Source of the DNA: Clostridiaceae bacterium
GTDB lineage: Bacteria; Bacillota; Clostridia; DSM-8532
Direction: 5' to 3'
DNA: 64,000 nt
Assembly (NCBI GenBank): GCA_012728095.1
Contig: JAAYFU010000031.1
Location: 1-64,000, forward strand
This document shows positions 38,819 to 51,335 of this stretch, in pieces. The stretch's first letter is position 1. The number at the start of each line of letters is the position of its first letter. Both the position numbers and the translations under genes were made by a program. The notes under the pieces were generated by a model. The model was not told the DNA's origin. It ran no database searches and was given only the letters and a program-made list of their open reading frames with translations.

Positions 38819-39304
38819 TTACACCTCAATGCCTGTATAATTCAATAATATTTCCCTTATATATTCCGGAAAACTGCAAGTATAGATTAAATTAAGAAGA
38901 CTACTGCTTTGCCTGAGAGACATAATTAATTGTCGATTGGTTATAAGGTTTTCCTCAAATGCTGCCGCCAATTCATCCAGGTCAATGATTTCAACCCTCC
39001 CGTCCGGCATTACTTTAATATCGGTAAGCAAATCATATAAATAATAAGTATCGGCATCTTCGTCAAATTGGACATTAACTATATCACAATACCAATACAG
39101 GATTTTATCGTCCTGTCCAAAAAAAGCGCTTATTTTCCAACCCTTATCCAGAAAAACACATGAAATACCGCTGGTTATATCTTCTCTGGGTTTAATGGGA
39201 AGCCACTTTGTAATGAGATGTTTTTCGTCGCGATATAGTATTTTATCCGATGATAAATCAATAGTCTCAGGAGGAATATATCTGATACGGTATATTTTTG
39301 TCAT
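38819..39304 (-). CDS. DUF402 family protein
   Basis: YRIRYIPPETIDLS..., WYCDIVNVQFDEDADTYYLYDLLTDIKVMPDGRVEIIDLDEL. Confidence 0.85.
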   Translation of the reverse strand: MTKIYRIRYIPPETIDLSSDKILYRDEKHLITKWLPIKPREDITSGISCVFLDKGWKISAFFGQDDKILYWYCDIVNVQFDEDADTYYLYDLLTDIKVMPDGRVEIIDLDELAAAFEENLITNRQLIMSLRQSSSLLNLIYTCSFPEYIREILLNYTGIEV

Positions 39305-39442
39305 CTATTACACCTCAATGACTTTTTATTAATTATACATTAAAATTAACCAAAAACAATATACACTACAATTTTAAGGCTATAATTGGGTAATATGTTA
39401 TAATCTAAAACAAGAAATTGTTTAAGGGTGGTTATTCTACAA

Positions 39443-39805
39443 ATGAAAACGGTACCCATGGATTTAAAGGAAAAGGTTAAACCGTCCGCGATTGCCAGGC
39501 CTGAAAAGAAATCCTGCAAAAACTGCATCAAGGGTAAACACATAGGTATCACCAATGATATTCTCTGCCGTGAGAAGGGCATAGTTTCCGAGGATTATTG
39601 CTGTTCTTCCCACCAGTATTTTATACTGGATGATTTTAAAAAACTTGATTTTTATCGTTGCTGTGACTGCGAATTCTTTAAGTTTTATCCTCATGAGTAC
39701 ATAAATACATATGGCGTTTGCGAAATGTTTTCGGTCAGGAAATGCGATGGCAGTATAAAAAAAGCATGCTCCAGGTTTGTTCGCCGAAAGGAATATATGA
39801 TATGA
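39443..39805 (+). CDS. Cysteine-rich protein of unknown function
   Basis: About 120 aa with about a dozen Cys (KSCKNCIKG, EDYCC, YRCCDCEFF, CEMF, RKC, KACSRF); followed by a strong terminator. Confidence 0.65.
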   Translation: MKTVPMDLKEKVKPSAIARPEKKSCKNCIKGKHIGITNDILCREKGIVSEDYCCSSHQYFILDDFKKLDFYRCCDCEFFKFYPHEYINTYGVCEMFSVRKCDGSIKKACSRFVRRKEYMI

Positions 39806-39846
39806 AAAAGAGGCTGTCACATTTTTTGAGACAGCCTCTTTATTTT
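39805..39846. terminator. Strong terminator hairpin between convergent genes, likely bidirectional
   Basis: aaaagaggctgtcacattttttgagacagcctctttatttt. Confidence 0.85.
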
Positions 39847-39860
39847 AAGAAGTTATTTTC

Positions 39861-41036
39861 TTATATTCTTGCTACGCCTGATTTTCTTGCGGCTTCTGCC
39901 ACTGCTTCAGCAACCGCCATTCCTACCCTTGGATCAAAAGCCGCAGGAATGATGTAATCCGGACTCAGTTCCTCATCACTGATAAGGCCGGCCAATGCGT
40001 ATGCCGCGGCTATTTTCATTTCATCGTTTATATCTCTTGCCCTGACATCAAAAGCTCCCCGGAAAATTCCCGGAAATGCCAGGACATTATTAATCTGATT
40101 AGGATAGTCGCTCCTTCCTGTTGCTACAATCCTGGCCCCTGCCTCTATCGCTTCCTCCGGGAAAATTTCAGGAGTAGGATTTGAACAGGCAAATACAATT
40201 GCGTCTTTTGCCATACTCTTTACCATATCTTTTGTTACAACCTTTGGAGCCGACACACCTATAAACACATCAGCGCCTACCATCAGTTCGGCAAGGGATC
40301 CGGCCTTTCTTTCCCTGTTTGTGACAAGCGAAATCTCTTCCTTTATCGGGTTCATACCTTCTTTGCGGCCTTCATATATAGAACCGTTTCTGTCACAGAG
40401 GGTAATATTCTTAAACCCATCGCTTAAAAGAAGCTTTGCAATGGAAATTGCAGCCGCGCCGGCGCCGTTAATTACCACTTTCACATTTTCTTTTTTCTTA
40501 TTGACAATTTTCAGGGCATTAATAAGACCCGCCAGTGTAACTATGGCAGTTCCGTGCTGGTCGTCATGAAAAATCGGAATATCGCATTTTTCCTTAAGTT
40601 TTCTTTCTATCTCAAAACATCTGGGAGCGGAGATATCTTCCAGGTTAACCCCGCCAAAGCTGCCGCTTATTAAATATATGGTATTGACAATTTCATCCAC
40701 ATCTTTTGATTTAATGCACATGGGAAAAGCATCCACATTACCGAATTTTTTGAACAATACGCATTTTCCCTCCATTACCGGCATACCGGCCTCAGGACCG
40801 ATATCGCCGAGCCCCAGCACAGCCGAACCATCGGTAACGACAAGGCATAAATTATGACGTCTTGTCAGTTCATAGCTTTTGTTGATATCCTTTTGAATTT
40901 CAAGACACGGCTGTGCAACACCTGGGGTATAAGCAAGTGATAAATTTTCTTTGTTGTCAACGGGAACGGTAGCGATGACCTCAATTTTCCCTTTCCATTC
41001 TTTGTGCAGTCTCAATGACTCTTTTGCATAATCCAT
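39861..41036 (-). CDS. NAD-dependent malic enzyme (short bacterial form)
   Basis: LAYTPGVAQPCLEI, VTDGSAVLGLGDIGPEAGMPVMEGKCVLFK, FHDDQHGTAIV. Confidence 0.95.
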   Translation of the reverse strand: MDYAKESLRLHKEWKGKIEVIATVPVDNKENLSLAYTPGVAQPCLEIQKDINKSYELTRRHNLCLVVTDGSAVLGLGDIGPEAGMPVMEGKCVLFKKFGNVDAFPMCIKSKDVDEIVNTIYLISGSFGGVNLEDISAPRCFEIERKLKEKCDIPIFHDDQHGTAIVTLAGLINALKIVNKKKENVKVVINGAGAAAISIAKLLLSDGFKNITLCDRNGSIYEGRKEGMNPIKEEISLVTNRERKAGSLAELMVGADVFIGVSAPKVVTKDMVKSMAKDAIVFACSNPTPEIFPEEAIEAGARIVATGRSDYPNQINNVLAFPGIFRGAFDVRARDINDEMKIAAAYALAGLISDEELSPDYIIPAAFDPRVGMAVAEAVAEAARKSGVARI

Positions 41037-41284
41037 AAATTCACCTCATATTATGCCAAGCGGAATTAGGTTTATTTTACTAAAATATTATATAATAAAC
41101 AAGACCACAAAAAAAAACGATAAATATATTCCCTTTTCCCCGAAAACCGCCCAGGAGAGAAAATATCCCATAACCAACCAAATAATTACATTAACATCAG
41201 GCAAGCCTCTGATTATGTCGTAACCGTAAAATCCGGTCCGATTTGCCTGAACACTGTCGAATCAGTGTTAATACGATATAAGAC

Positions 41285-41335
41285 AAAAGACGATTCTGTC
41301 CCCCATTATCTTCAGAACAGAACCGTCTTTTTTAT
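41285..41335 (-). terminator. Terminator after rpoC
   Basis: Reverse strand AAAAGACGGTTCTGTTC...GACAGAATCGTCTTTTGTCTT. Confidence 0.75.
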
Positions 41336-41360
41336 TTATTTGCCGGTTTAATAGTTTTGA

Positions 41361-44300
41361 TTATTGTGCCGAGGCTTCACCAACAATGTCCACTTCAATA
41401 TCCCGGTATCTTGCAAGACCTGTGCCTGCCGGAATAAGCTTGCCGATAATAATATTTTCCTTCAGACCGATTAATGGATCTATTTTGCCTTTTATAGCGG
41501 CTTCTGTCAGAACCCTGGTAGTCTCCTGGAATGATGCGGCCGATAAGAAGGACTCAGTTGCAAGGGACGCCTTGGTAATACCCAGGAGCGCACGCTTGCC
41601 AGATGCGGGTCTTAGGCCTTTTTCCACAGCCTGTTTGTTTTTCTCTTCATATTCGAACATATCAACAAGGCTGCCCGGCAGCATATCGGTATCGCCGGAA
41701 TCATCAATTTTTACCTTGCGAAGCATCTGGCGGACAATAACCTCAATATGCTTATCGTTTATATCAACTCCCTGGAGCCTGTAAACCTTCTGAACTTCCT
41801 GCAGCAGATATCTTTGTACAGCCTGGACTCCTTTAATCTTCAAGATATCGTGAGGATTGACCGATCCATCGGTAAGCTCGTCACCGGCTTCTATCTGATC
41901 TCCGTCCATAACCTTAATTGAAGAACCATAAGGAATAAGGTATGTCTTGACTTCACCGGTTTCATTATTGACGACCTCGATTTCCCTCTTCTTCTTGGAT
42001 TCCTTTATATGAACTATACCTGCTATTTCAGACACTATTGCCAATCCTTTGGGCTTACGTGCCTCAAAAAGCTCTTCCACACGAGGCAGACCTTGCGTAA
42101 TGTCTTCACCGGCAACGCCTCCTGTATGGAAAGTACGCATTGTAAGCTGAGTTCCCGGCTCGCCTATCGACTGAGCGGCGATAAAGCCTACAGCTTCACC
42201 GACATTACATTTTTCGCCATTTGCCAGGTTAATGCCATAGCATTTGGAGCAAACGCCTATTCTGGAACGGCAGGTTAATACCGAACGGATCCTTATCTTC
42301 TTATATCCGGCTTTCTCGATCCTTTCAGCAATATCTTCGGTTATAAGCTGATCCTTTCCAATTATAAGCTCTCCGGTATTCGGATCCTTGATATCATCAG
42401 CCGAATAACGTCCGGTCATGCGCTCGACCAGCCCTTCTATTGTTTTTCCGCTGATTATGATAGGCGATATCTCAATACCGTCATCGGTACCGCAATCCTC
42501 TTCGCGAACAATAACCTCCTGGGCGACGTCAACCAGACGACGTGTGAGGTATCCTGAGTCGGCGGTACGCAGAGCCGTATCTGCCAGACCTTTTCTTGCT
42601 CCGTGAGTTGATATGAAGTATTCCAGAACGTTAAGGCCTTCACGGAAGTTCGATCTGATGGGTATCTCGATTGTCTCACCTGAGGTGTCTGCCATGAGTC
42701 CGCGCATACCTCCCAATTGCCTGATCTGGTTAATATTACCGCGGGCACCCGACTGGGACATCATGTAAACAGGATTGAAACGGTCCAGTGAGGCAATCAA
42801 AGCATTCTTAATATCCTCAGTGGTTTTGTTCCAGGCCGAAATAATGGCTCTTTTACGTTCTTCCTTGTTTAACAGACCATTTTTATAATGCCTTTCAATT
42901 TCATCGACTTTTTTATCGGTTTCTTCCAAATATTTCTGTTTGACTTCGGGTATGGTCATGTCCGTAATACCTATGGTTATAGCACCCTTTGTCGAGTACT
43001 TGAATCCAAGGGTTTTAATTTTATCTAGAACCTCGGCTGTCTTATGAGAACCGTTTACACGGATGCAGCGCTCAATAATCTTACCCAGTTCCTTCTTGCC
43101 GACCAGGAAATCTATTTCAAAACTAAACATGGTTTCCGGATTTGTTCTGTCAACAAATCCAAGGTTCTGGGGAATGGCTTCGTTGAATATGATTTTGCCT
43201 ACGGTTGTTTCAACAACCTTGCTTTTCATAACGCCGTCAACTTCTCTTTTCACTTTGACCTTAATACGGGCATGCAGGCTGAGCGCATTACACTGATAAG
43301 CCATTACGGCTTCCTCAGGACTGCTGAAAGCCTTGCCCTCGCCTATGACGTCGTTGATAACATTTCCGTTCTCGTCATATTCAGCTTTCTTTTCTATGGT
43401 AAGGTAGTAACTGCCTAATACCATATCCTGGGTAGGAACGGTAACCGGCTTGCCATCCTGGGGCTTCAGCAGGTTGTTGGCTGAAAGCATAAGAATACGG
43501 GCTTCAGCCTGGGCTTCGGCTGACAAGGGCACGTGAACGGCCATCTGGTCCCCGTCAAAGTCAGCATTGTAGGCAGTACAAACCAGGGGATGGAGTTTAA
43601 TGGCGCGACCTTCTACCAATACAGGTTCAAATGCCTGAATACCGAGCCTGTGCAGTGTAGGAGCACGGTTCAAAAGCACGGGATGGCCTTTTATAACCTC
43701 TTCCAAAACGTCCCATACTTCGGGTTTCACACGTTCAACCATGCGCTTGGCGCTCTTTATATTATGGGCCAGTCCGCCTTCAACAAGCCTCTTCATAACG
43801 AAAGGCTTGAAAAGCTCCAATGCCATCTCTTTGGGAAGGCCACACTGGTATATTTTAAGTTCAGGACCTACCACGATAACCGAACGTCCTGAGTAGTCAA
43901 CACGCTTTCCTAAAAGGTTTTGACGGAAACGACCCTGTTTTCCCTTCAACATGTCCGACAGCGACTTCAACGGACGGTTGCCGGGACCTGTTACGGGACG
44001 GCCGCGGCGGCCGTTATCAATAAGAGCGTCAACTGCTTCCTGCAGCATACGCTTTTCGTTTCTGACTATTATCTCAGGAGCTCCCAAATCCAGCAATCTC
44101 TTAAGACGGTTATTGCGATTTATAACTCTTCTGTAAAGATCATTTAAGTCAGATGTCGCAAAACGTCCGCCGTCCAGCTGGACCATGGGACGAAGTTCGG
44201 GAGGTATAACCGGAATTACATCCAGGATCATCCACTCGGGTTTATTTCCTGACTGCCTGAATGCCTCTACCACTTCAAGGCGTTTTATGGCGCGAATTTT

Positions 44301-44906
44301 CTTTTGTCCGTTGGAGTTCTCGATCTCTTCCCTCAGCTCGGCTGCAGTAGCATCAAGATCCATATTCTGCAGGAGCTCTTTTATTGCTTCAGCGCCCATG
44401 CCGGCCCTGAAATTGCTTCCGAACTTTTCAATACTTTCGCGATATTCTTTCTCGTTCAATACCTGTTTATGCGCAAGAGGGGTGCTTCCGGGATCGATAA
44501 CAACGTACGCGGCAAAATAAAGCACCTTTTCAAGGGCCCTTGGAGACATGTCCAAAAGAAGGCCCATGCGGCTTGGTATGCCTTTGAAATACCATATATG
44601 AGAAACAGGAGCGGCCAGTTCAATATGACCCATTCGCTCACGACGCACTTTTGAACGGGTAACTTCCACACCGCATCTGTCGCAGATTATTCCCTTATAT
44701 CTGACACGCTTATACTTACCGCAATGACACTCCCAGTCTCTGGTAGGACCAAAGATCCTTTCGCAGAATAAACCGTCACGTTCGGGTTTTAAAGTCCTGT
44801 AGTTTATGGTTTCAGGCTTTTTAACCTCTCCTCTTGACCATTCACGGATTTTCTCCGGGGAGGCGAGACCTATTTTTATAGCATCAAAATTGTTTAATTC
44901 AAACAT
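41361..44906 (-). CDS. rpoC: RNA polymerase beta' subunit
   Basis: [24 protein letters not shown] zinc motif; [41 protein letters not shown]. Confidence 0.99.
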   Translation of the reverse strand: MFELNNFDAIKIGLASPEKIREWSRGEVKKPETINYRTLKPERDGLFCERIFGPTRDWECHCGKYKRVRYKGIICDRCGVEVTRSKVRRERMGHIELAAPVSHIWYFKGIPSRMGLLLDMSPRALEKVLYFAAYVVIDPGSTPLAHKQVLNEKEYRESIEKFGSNFRAGMGAEAIKELLQNMDLDATAAELREEIENSNGQKKIRAIKRLEVVEAFRQSGNKPEWMILDVIPVIPPELRPMVQLDGGRFATSDLNDLYRRVINRNNRLKRLLDLGAPEIIVRNEKRMLQEAVDALIDNGRRGRPVTGPGNRPLKSLSDMLKGKQGRFRQNLLGKRVDYSGRSVIVVGPELKIYQCGLPKEMALELFKPFVMKRLVEGGLAHNIKSAKRMVERVKPEVWDVLEEVIKGHPVLLNRAPTLHRLGIQAFEPVLVEGRAIKLHPLVCTAYNADFDGDQMAVHVPLSAEAQAEARILMLSANNLLKPQDGKPVTVPTQDMVLGSYYLTIEKKAEYDENGNVINDVIGEGKAFSSPEEAVMAYQCNALSLHARIKVKVKREVDGVMKSKVVETTVGKIIFNEAIPQNLGFVDRTNPETMFSFEIDFLVGKKELGKIIERCIRVNGSHKTAEVLDKIKTLGFKYSTKGAITIGITDMTIPEVKQKYLEETDKKVDEIERHYKNGLLNKEERKRAIISAWNKTTEDIKNALIASLDRFNPVYMMSQSGARGNINQIRQLGGMRGLMADTSGETIEIPIRSNFREGLNVLEYFISTHGARKGLADTALRTADSGYLTRRLVDVAQEVIVREEDCGTDDGIEISPIIISGKTIEGLVERMTGRYSADDIKDPNTGELIIGKDQLITEDIAERIEKAGYKKIRIRSVLTCRSRIGVCSKCYGINLANGEKCNVGEAVGFIAAQSIGEPGTQLTMRTFHTGGVAGEDITQGLPRVEELFEARKPKGLAIVSEIAGIVHIKESKKKREIEVVNNETGEVKTYLIPYGSSIKVMDGDQIEAGDELTDGSVNPHDILKIKGVQAVQRYLLQEVQKVYRLQGVDINDKHIEVIVRQMLRKVKIDDSGDTDMLPGSLVDMFEYEEKNKQAVEKGLRPASGKRALLGITKASLATESFLSAASFQETTRVLTEAAIKGKIDPLIGLKENIIIGKLIPAGTGLARYRDIEVDIVGEASAQ

Positions 44907-44920
44907 CGCCCGTCTACCTC

Positions 44921-47900
44921 CTATATTTCATCATCGTCAATAATCTCATCATCGTCATCCAGACCGAGGATTTGACCTACACTGTCCTCGTCAAGTTCCG
45001 CATCTTCCGGCAGATCGCCGAGATCCATCGAATCAAGTTCAAACTCATCGTCAATGATATTCTGTGCTTCCTCATCCTCCAGGTCAATATAGGACATGGT
45101 TTCATCTTCACGCCCTTCGATATTGACGTCAAGTTCATCCAGTTCATCGTCAACCGATTCTTTAATTTCAATTTCTTCATGCCGGTCGCTGAATACCTTA
45201 ACGTCCAGGGCAAGGCTCTGGAGCTCCTTCATAAGAACCTTGAAGGATTCCGGGATTCCGGGTTCAGGAACATTTTCACCCTTTACTATTGCTTCATAGG
45301 TTTTAACACGTCCAACCACATCGTCAGATTTTACAGTAAGAACTTCCTGGAGGGAATAAGCCGCACCATACGCAGCCAAAGCCCAAACTTCCATCTCGCC
45401 GAAACGCTGTCCGCCGAACTGGGCTTTTCCTCCCAACGGCTGCTGGGTTACCAGTGAATACGGACCTGTTGAACGGGCATGAATCTTATCATCAACCAGG
45501 TGAGCCAGTTTAAGATAATACATATAACCTACTGCAACACGGTTATCGAAAGGCTCTCCGGTTCTTCCGTCATACAGAATAGTCTTGCCGTCTCTTGGAA
45601 GCCCGGCCTTTTCAAGAGTTTCAAAAATATCCTCTTCTCTTGCTCCGTCAAATACGGGAGACGCGATCTTCCAGCCAAGAACCTTTGCGGCATAACCCAA
45701 ATGAACTTCCAGCACCTGTCCGATATTCATACGGGAAGGAACGCCCAGGGGATTCAACACTATCTGCAAAGGCGTGCCGTCAGGCAGGAAAGGCATGTCC
45801 TCTATCGGGAGAATCCTGGAAATAACGCCTTTATTCCCGTGGCGTCCTGCCATTTTGTCTCCCACAGAAATTTTTCTCTTCTGAGCAATATAAACACGCA
45901 CAAGCATATTTACACCGGGAGGCAGCTCATCGCCGTTTTCCCTGGTAAATACCTTGACATCCACAACAATACCCGATTCGCCATGAGGAACCCTTAATGA
46001 AGTATCCCTCACTTCACGGGCTTTTTCGCCGAATATGGCCCTCAGCAGCCTTTCTTCGGCAGTAAGCTCGGTTTCTCCCTTAGGCGTAACCTTGCCCACC
46101 AGGATATCGCCGGAGCGAACCTCCGCTCCTATTCTGATGATTCCGCGTTCGTCCAGATCCTTCAGGGAATCTTCACCGACATTGGGTATATCACGGGTGA
46201 TTTCTTCGGGACCCAGTTTTGTGTCACGGGCTTCTGATTCGTATTCCTCTATATGAATCGATGTATAAACATCATCACGTACAAGTTCTTCGGAAATCAG
46301 GATAGCGTCCTCGTAGTTATAACCTTCCCAGGTCATAAATCCTACAAGAACGTTCTTGCCAAGAGCAAGTTCGCCGTTATCCGTAGACGGACCGTCGGCA
46401 ATAATATCTCCGGCCTGTACTTTATCCCCTTTTCTGACAATAGGCCTCTGGTTAATACAGGTTCCCTGGTTGGAACGCTTATATTTTAACAATTTATAAT
46501 AATCTTTCTGTCCGTCGTTTGTTCTGACTATGATTTCACTGGCTGTTACTTTCTCTACAATACCGTCATTTTTCGCTACCACACACACGCCGGAGTCTTT
46601 AGCCGCGCGGTATTCTATACCCGTACCTACTATGGGAGCCTCAGGCTTAATAAGCGGCACAGCCTGACGCTGCATGTTTGACCCCATCAGCGCACGGTTG
46701 GCGTCGTCATTTTCCAGGAAAGGAATCAATGCGGTGGCGACTGAAACCAACTGCTTCGGAGAAACATCCATATAGTCTATCTTTTCTTTATCAACTTCCA
46801 GGATTTGATCCAGATAGCGGCAGCCTACACGCTTGCTGATAAAGTATCCGTTTTCATCCAAAGGCTCGTTTGCTTCCGCCACCATATAGTTATCCTCTTC
46901 ATCGGCGGTCATGTATTCGGTTATGTCGGTTACACGTCCATTAATTACCTTACGGTAAGGCGCTTCAATAAAGCCATATTCATTTACACGCGCATATGTG
47001 CTTAAAGAGCCTATAAGACCGATATTGGGACCTTCAGGAGTCTCTATCGGACACATGCGCCCGTAGTGAGAATGGTGAACGTCACGAACTTCGAAACTTG
47101 CCCGGTCACGGGAAAGACCACCGGGTCCCAATGCGCTTAAACGACGCTTATGGGTCAACTCTGCCAGGGGGTTTGTCTGGTCCATAAACTGAGATAACTG
47201 GCTGGACCCAAAGAACTCTTTTATAGCAGCAGCCACAGGACGGATATTTATAAGAGCCTGGGGAGTAACCGCATCAATATCCTGTATGGTCATTCGCTCC
47301 CTTACGACTCTTTCCATACGGGCAAGCCCTATACGGAACTGGTTTTGAAGAAGTTCTCCGACAGAACGCAGACGACGGTTGTCTAAATGGTCAATATCAT
47401 CGATATTGCCTATTCCGTGGTCAAGATTCAGAATATAATTGACAGTTGCGACTATGTCTTCCTTGGTAATGTTTTTGGGCATTAAAGCATCGTGATTATC
47501 CTTAAGAACTGCGATAAGCCGTGTTTGATCGGCATCTTTGTTCTCTTCCAGGATAGTCATAAGTACGTCATACCGAACCTTCTCATTTATTCCGGCCAAT
47601 GCAGGATCAAATGGAATATAGTCTTTAATATCAACTGTCATATTACCTATAACTTTTACAATTTTGCCTTCTACATTGATATGGACGATATTTATGCCGG
47701 AATTCTGGATTTTCCATGCCATTTCCTCTTTTATTTCCTCACCGGCTTTTACCAGGATTTTATTACTTTTTATATCCTTAATATCCTCAGCAGCTATCTG
47801 ATTACGGATACGATTTGCCAATGCCAACTTTTTATTAAACTTATAACGCCCTACATTAGACAGGTCATACCGTCTGGGATCAAAGAACAAATTGTTTAAT

Positions 47901-48661
47901 AAAGTAGAGGCGCTTTCTTCGGTTGGTGGTTCTCCTGGACGTAAGCGTTTGTATACTTCGAACAAACCTTCTTCTCTGCTCTTGGTTCCGTCTTTGGCTA
48001 TGGTAGCCAGTAACTTGGGCTCTTCACCCAACAGGCCGATCAGCTCGGCATCGGTCCCATATCCCAATGCGCGCAAAAATTGAGTAATAGGCAGTTTTCT
48101 TGTCCTGTCAATCCTTACGTAAATGACTTCCGATGAATCCGTTTCATACTCAAGCCATGCTCCCCTGTAGGGAATTACTGTATTTGAAAAAAGATTGTTT
48201 CCGTGCTTATCCTTCTCTTTGGAGTAATATACGCCGGGGGAACGAACCAACTGACTTACGATAACACGCTCTGCACCGTTTATAACAAAGGTGCCTGTTT
48301 CGGTCATCAGAGGAAAGTCTCCCATAAAGATTTCCTGCTCTTTAACCTCGCCGGTTTCCTTATTGATAAGGCGAACCTTAACTTTTAAAGGTGCCGAATA
48401 GGTTGTGTCTCTTTCTTTGCACTCTTCAACCGAATACTTAATATTATCGGTTTCCAGGGTGTAATCGATGAATTCCATTATCAGATTACCGGTGTAATCA
48501 GTAATGGGGGATACATCTCTTAATACCTCTCTTAAGCCCTCTTTTAGAAAATGCTGGTATGAGTTCTTTTGAATCTCAATCAGATTTGGCATATCAAGGA
48601 CTTCCTTGATGCGGGCAAAACTCATTCTTTTCGTTCTGCCCAGTTGAACTTCATGGACCAT
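44921..48661 (-). CDS. rpoB: RNA polymerase beta subunit
   Basis: [39 protein letters not shown] rifampicin region; [13 protein letters not shown]. Confidence 0.99.
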   Translation of the reverse strand: MVHEVQLGRTKRMSFARIKEVLDMPNLIEIQKNSYQHFLKEGLREVLRDVSPITDYTGNLIMEFIDYTLETDNIKYSVEECKERDTTYSAPLKVKVRLINKETGEVKEQEIFMGDFPLMTETGTFVINGAERVIVSQLVRSPGVYYSKEKDKHGNNLFSNTVIPYRGAWLEYETDSSEVIYVRIDRTRKLPITQFLRALGYGTDAELIGLLGEEPKLLATIAKDGTKSREEGLFEVYKRLRPGEPPTEESASTLLNNLFFDPRRYDLSNVGRYKFNKKLALANRIRNQIAAEDIKDIKSNKILVKAGEEIKEEMAWKIQNSGINIVHINVEGKIVKVIGNMTVDIKDYIPFDPALAGINEKVRYDVLMTILEENKDADQTRLIAVLKDNHDALMPKNITKEDIVATVNYILNLDHGIGNIDDIDHLDNRRLRSVGELLQNQFRIGLARMERVVRERMTIQDIDAVTPQALINIRPVAAAIKEFFGSSQLSQFMDQTNPLAELTHKRRLSALGPGGLSRDRASFEVRDVHHSHYGRMCPIETPEGPNIGLIGSLSTYARVNEYGFIEAPYRKVINGRVTDITEYMTADEEDNYMVAEANEPLDENGYFISKRVGCRYLDQILEVDKEKIDYMDVSPKQLVSVATALIPFLENDDANRALMGSNMQRQAVPLIKPEAPIVGTGIEYRAAKDSGVCVVAKNDGIVEKVTASEIIVRTNDGQKDYYKLLKYKRSNQGTCINQRPIVRKGDKVQAGDIIADGPSTDNGELALGKNVLVGFMTWEGYNYEDAILISEELVRDDVYTSIHIEEYESEARDTKLGPEEITRDIPNVGEDSLKDLDERGIIRIGAEVRSGDILVGKVTPKGETELTAEERLLRAIFGEKAREVRDTSLRVPHGESGIVVDVKVFTRENGDELPPGVNMLVRVYIAQKRKISVGDKMAGRHGNKGVISRILPIEDMPFLPDGTPLQIVLNPLGVPSRMNIGQVLEVHLGYAAKVLGWKIASPVFDGAREEDIFETLEKAGLPRDGKTILYDGRTGEPFDNRVAVGYMYYLKLAHLVDDKIHARSTGPYSLVTQQPLGGKAQFGGQRFGEMEVWALAAYGAAYSLQEVLTVKSDDVVGRVKTYEAIVKGENVPEPGIPESFKVLMKELQSLALDVKVFSDRHEEIEIKESVDDELDELDVNIEGREDETMSYIDLEDEEAQNIIDDEFELDSMDLGDLPEDAELDEDSVGQILGLDDDDEIIDDDEI

Positions 48662-48942
48662 TAATAATCACCTCGTATGAACCGCATATTTTGGTGTAAA
48701 AGACATAAAAATATAGATGGGGAAACGAATCCATTCTGGTAAAAATTAATTTTGTCAGGTTATTGACTCGTGTATAAGCTCCAAGGTATCATTCTCCCGA
48801 TCTATTATTTTAATCTTAAAGATTATTGACATGTATTGTATCATTCATACAATTGTGCTATTATATTATCAAAATAACAGTACAGATGCACAATAAAAAA
48901 GCACATAATACAATACCTGTATATATAATAATGCAGTTTTTA

Positions 48943-48971
48943 ATTGTAACATATGGGTTGCCTAAAGTCAA
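48943..48971 (-). promoter_or_regulatory. Putative sigma-A promoter for rpoBC
   Basis: Reverse strand TTGACT-N17-TACAAT, giving a leader of about 275 nt before rpoB. Confidence 0.65.
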
Positions 48972-49023
48972 CCAATAATATTGGTTTTTTGAAAAACATT
49001 TTCATTTTCTTTTATGTTTATGT

Positions 49024-49281
49024 TTATTCCACTTTGATTTCAAATCTCTCAAAAAAGACCGGATTTATAAATTGATCAGCATTAAAGGAGGTCCTTCGGT
49101 ATCTGACGTACTCGCGGGTATTTTTTGACAGCCAAATAGGCACCTCAATTTTTAACAGGCTGCAAACCCCGACAAGACTTTTTTCCAATCTGTCCTGGTA
49201 TGAACCTTCATTGTCGTCAACCTCGTAAACCTGTTCCGATAATGTTATTGTCCCTTTTATAAGTTTTCCTACTATACGCAT
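49024..49281 (-). CDS. Small conserved hypothetical protein
   Basis: 85 aa ORF with SD (AAAGGAGTA) just downstream of truA. Confidence 0.65.
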   Translation of the reverse strand: MRIVGKLIKGTITLSEQVYEVDDNEGSYQDRLEKSLVGVCSLLKIEVPIWLSKNTREYVRYRRTSFNADQFINPVFFERFEIKVE

Positions 49282-49296
49282 ATAATACTCCTTTAA

Positions 49297-50031
49297 TTAA
49301 TAGAAAACCTCCATTAAATACAAACCCTGGGGTGGGGCAGTCATGCCTATTGAATTGCGCTGCTGATTATCTAAGGCCTGTTCAATTATTTCCGGTTCAA
49401 AACGTCCTTTCCCTATGTCTACCATGGTGCCCACCATGATTCTTACCATGTTGTAAAGAAAACCGTCTCCCTTTATGTCATATATCAAAAATTGCCCATT
49501 CTTTTGCCATTGGGAATAAAAAACAGTCCGGTCAAATGTCTTGGCGTTGTGTCCTGCGGCGCAGAACGCTTTAAAGCATTTATGCCCTATAAAATAACCG
49601 GACGCCTTTACCATGGCTTCAAAATCCAGTCTTTCCGGGACATGCCACGCTTTTTTGGATAATAACGCCGATTTCTGGGGTCTGTTTATTATTACATACC
49701 TGTAATGCTTACCCTTGGCCGAAAACCGTGCATGGAAACCGGCATCTGCTTCTTCGGACGATATTACGGCAACATTGTCGGGAAGATATGCATTCAGGGC
49801 CGGAGTAAATTTTTCTGCCGGAATGGTTGAGTTGGTCACGAAGTTGGCTACCTGTCCGCAGGCGTGTACTCCTGCGTCCGTCCTTCCCGCTCCCACAGGC
49901 ATAACGTCCTCTCCCGTAAGCTTTTTTATGGCTTTTGACAGGACTTCCTGTACAGAAAGAGCATTTTTCTGGTACTGCCATCCATGGTAGCCAGAACCGT
50001 CATATTCAATCACAAGTTTTATGTTTCTCAT
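49297..50031 (-). CDS. truA: tRNA pseudouridine synthase A
   Basis: IEYDGSGYHGWQYQ, GAGRTDAGVHACGQVANF, GDGFLYNMVRIMVGTMVDIG. Confidence 0.98.
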   Translation of the reverse strand: MRNIKLVIEYDGSGYHGWQYQKNALSVQEVLSKAIKKLTGEDVMPVGAGRTDAGVHACGQVANFVTNSTIPAEKFTPALNAYLPDNVAVISSEEADAGFHARFSAKGKHYRYVIINRPQKSALLSKKAWHVPERLDFEAMVKASGYFIGHKCFKAFCAAGHNAKTFDRTVFYSQWQKNGQFLIYDIKGDGFLYNMVRIMVGTMVDIGKGRFEPEIIEQALDNQQRNSIGMTAPPQGLYLMEVFY

Positions 50032-50104
50032 GCCTTAACCTCTGTCCAGCAACTGTCACTTATTGCATGTTTTCATCATGAGTGTCTATTGTGATTCCGT
50101 AAGA

Positions 50105-50220
50105 CAAAGAATCTTTTTACGTTGACGTTTAAAGATCCTTCGACTCCGCTGTTCTTCGCTCAGGATGACTTTCCCCTGTCATTCTGAGCGTCAGCGAAAA
50201 ATCTTTTGGATAGATTCTTA
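50105..50220. repeat. Dispersed palindromic repeat, copy D (degenerate)
   Basis: aaagaatctttttacgttgacgtttaaagatccttcgactccgctgttcttcgctcaggatgacttt...gtcattctgagcgtcagcgaaaaatctttt. Confidence 0.8.
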
Positions 50221-50261
50221 AGCTCAGCTTTGCGATCATCAGGATAATACCAAGGTATATT

Positions 50262-51215
50262 TTATATCCTCTTGGAAATAAGAGCCGCGCCTACAATGCC
50301 GGCATCATTTCCCATTTGGGCGGCAACAATTTGGGTGTTTTTCAAATCTCCGATAAAGAACGTTCTTCCCTTCATCTTTTCCCTCAGCGGGGTCAGAAGG
50401 TTCTCTCCTTCTTTTGAAACGCCGCCCCCGATTGCAATAACATCAGGCTGGAATATGTTCACTATGTTGGCAAGGCCTTCGGCCAGTATATCAATATATT
50501 CGTCAATTACCTCAATAGCGGTTTCATCGCCCATCCTGGCAGCGTCAAACGCTGTCTTTGCATCTATCTTATCAAGATCACCGCCTACAAGCTCTAAAAT
50601 CTTCGACGAAGGATTCTTAACAACCGCTGCTTTTGTTTGTCTGATAAGGGCGGTAGCGGATGAATAAGCCTCCCAGCAGCCTTTTCTTCCGCAGGTACAG
50701 GCTTCTCCGTTCATCTTCAGGACCATGTGGCCTAATTCAGCAGCAGCACCGTTTGCCCCGATATAAAGCTTATTATTGATTATAATACCCCCGCCTATAC
50801 CGGTTCCGATGGTAATAAGCACCGCATAATCCAAACCTTTAGCGACTCCCGCAACACTTTCGGCAATAGCCGCACAGTTGGCATCATTCTCGACATAGAT
50901 CGGCACCGGGATAACTTTCCGGATAGCTTCCCTGATAGCTACATACCTGAAGCCTAAATTGAAGTTTGCAATAATAATGCCGCGTTCCCTGTCCAGCGAG
51001 CCGGGACTTCCTATCCCTACGCTGTATATGTCATTCTCAGAAAGGTTTTCATCACTCAGTAGTTTTTTTATTAGTAAACATATGTCGTTAACTATTTCTT
51101 CGCTTTTCCTGGTTCTGCCGGTAGGAATGCTGTCCTTTTTAATGATTTTCCCCTCTTCGTCCACTATTCCCCCTTTGATTTGAGTACCTCCAAGGTCTAT
51201 TCCGATATAATACAT
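50262..51215 (-). CDS. ROK family sugar kinase / glucokinase
   Basis: MYYIGIDLGGTQIKGGIVDEEGKI, ENDANCAAIAE, GTGIGGGIIIN, CTCGRKGCWEAYSS; SD before ATG 51215. Confidence 0.95.
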   Translation of the reverse strand: MYYIGIDLGGTQIKGGIVDEEGKIIKKDSIPTGRTRKSEEIVNDICLLIKKLLSDENLSENDIYSVGIGSPGSLDRERGIIIANFNLGFRYVAIREAIRKVIPVPIYVENDANCAAIAESVAGVAKGLDYAVLITIGTGIGGGIIINNKLYIGANGAAAELGHMVLKMNGEACTCGRKGCWEAYSSATALIRQTKAAVVKNPSSKILELVGGDLDKIDAKTAFDAARMGDETAIEVIDEYIDILAEGLANIVNIFQPDVIAIGGGVSKEGENLLTPLREKMKGRTFFIGDLKNTQIVAAQMGNDAGIVGAALISKRI

Positions 51216-51335
51216 GATAACCTCCTTTATTAACAACGGCAGGATCAGCCTTAATTAAATTTAATTAAATTATATGATATAATAAAGCATAGTCAAGTTT
51301 GTCATTATTGAATAAATCAACGGAAGGCAGTATTT

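Noticed and set aside
44972-48388. Many plus-strand ORFs of 60-170 aa antisense to rpoB/rpoC
   Set aside because: Shadow ORFs in long conserved genes; no SD or recognisable domains.
48662-49020. Searched for rplL/rplJ remnants or an L10 leader upstream of rpoB
   Set aside because: No ORF or L10-leader-like structure recognised in this AT-rich gap.
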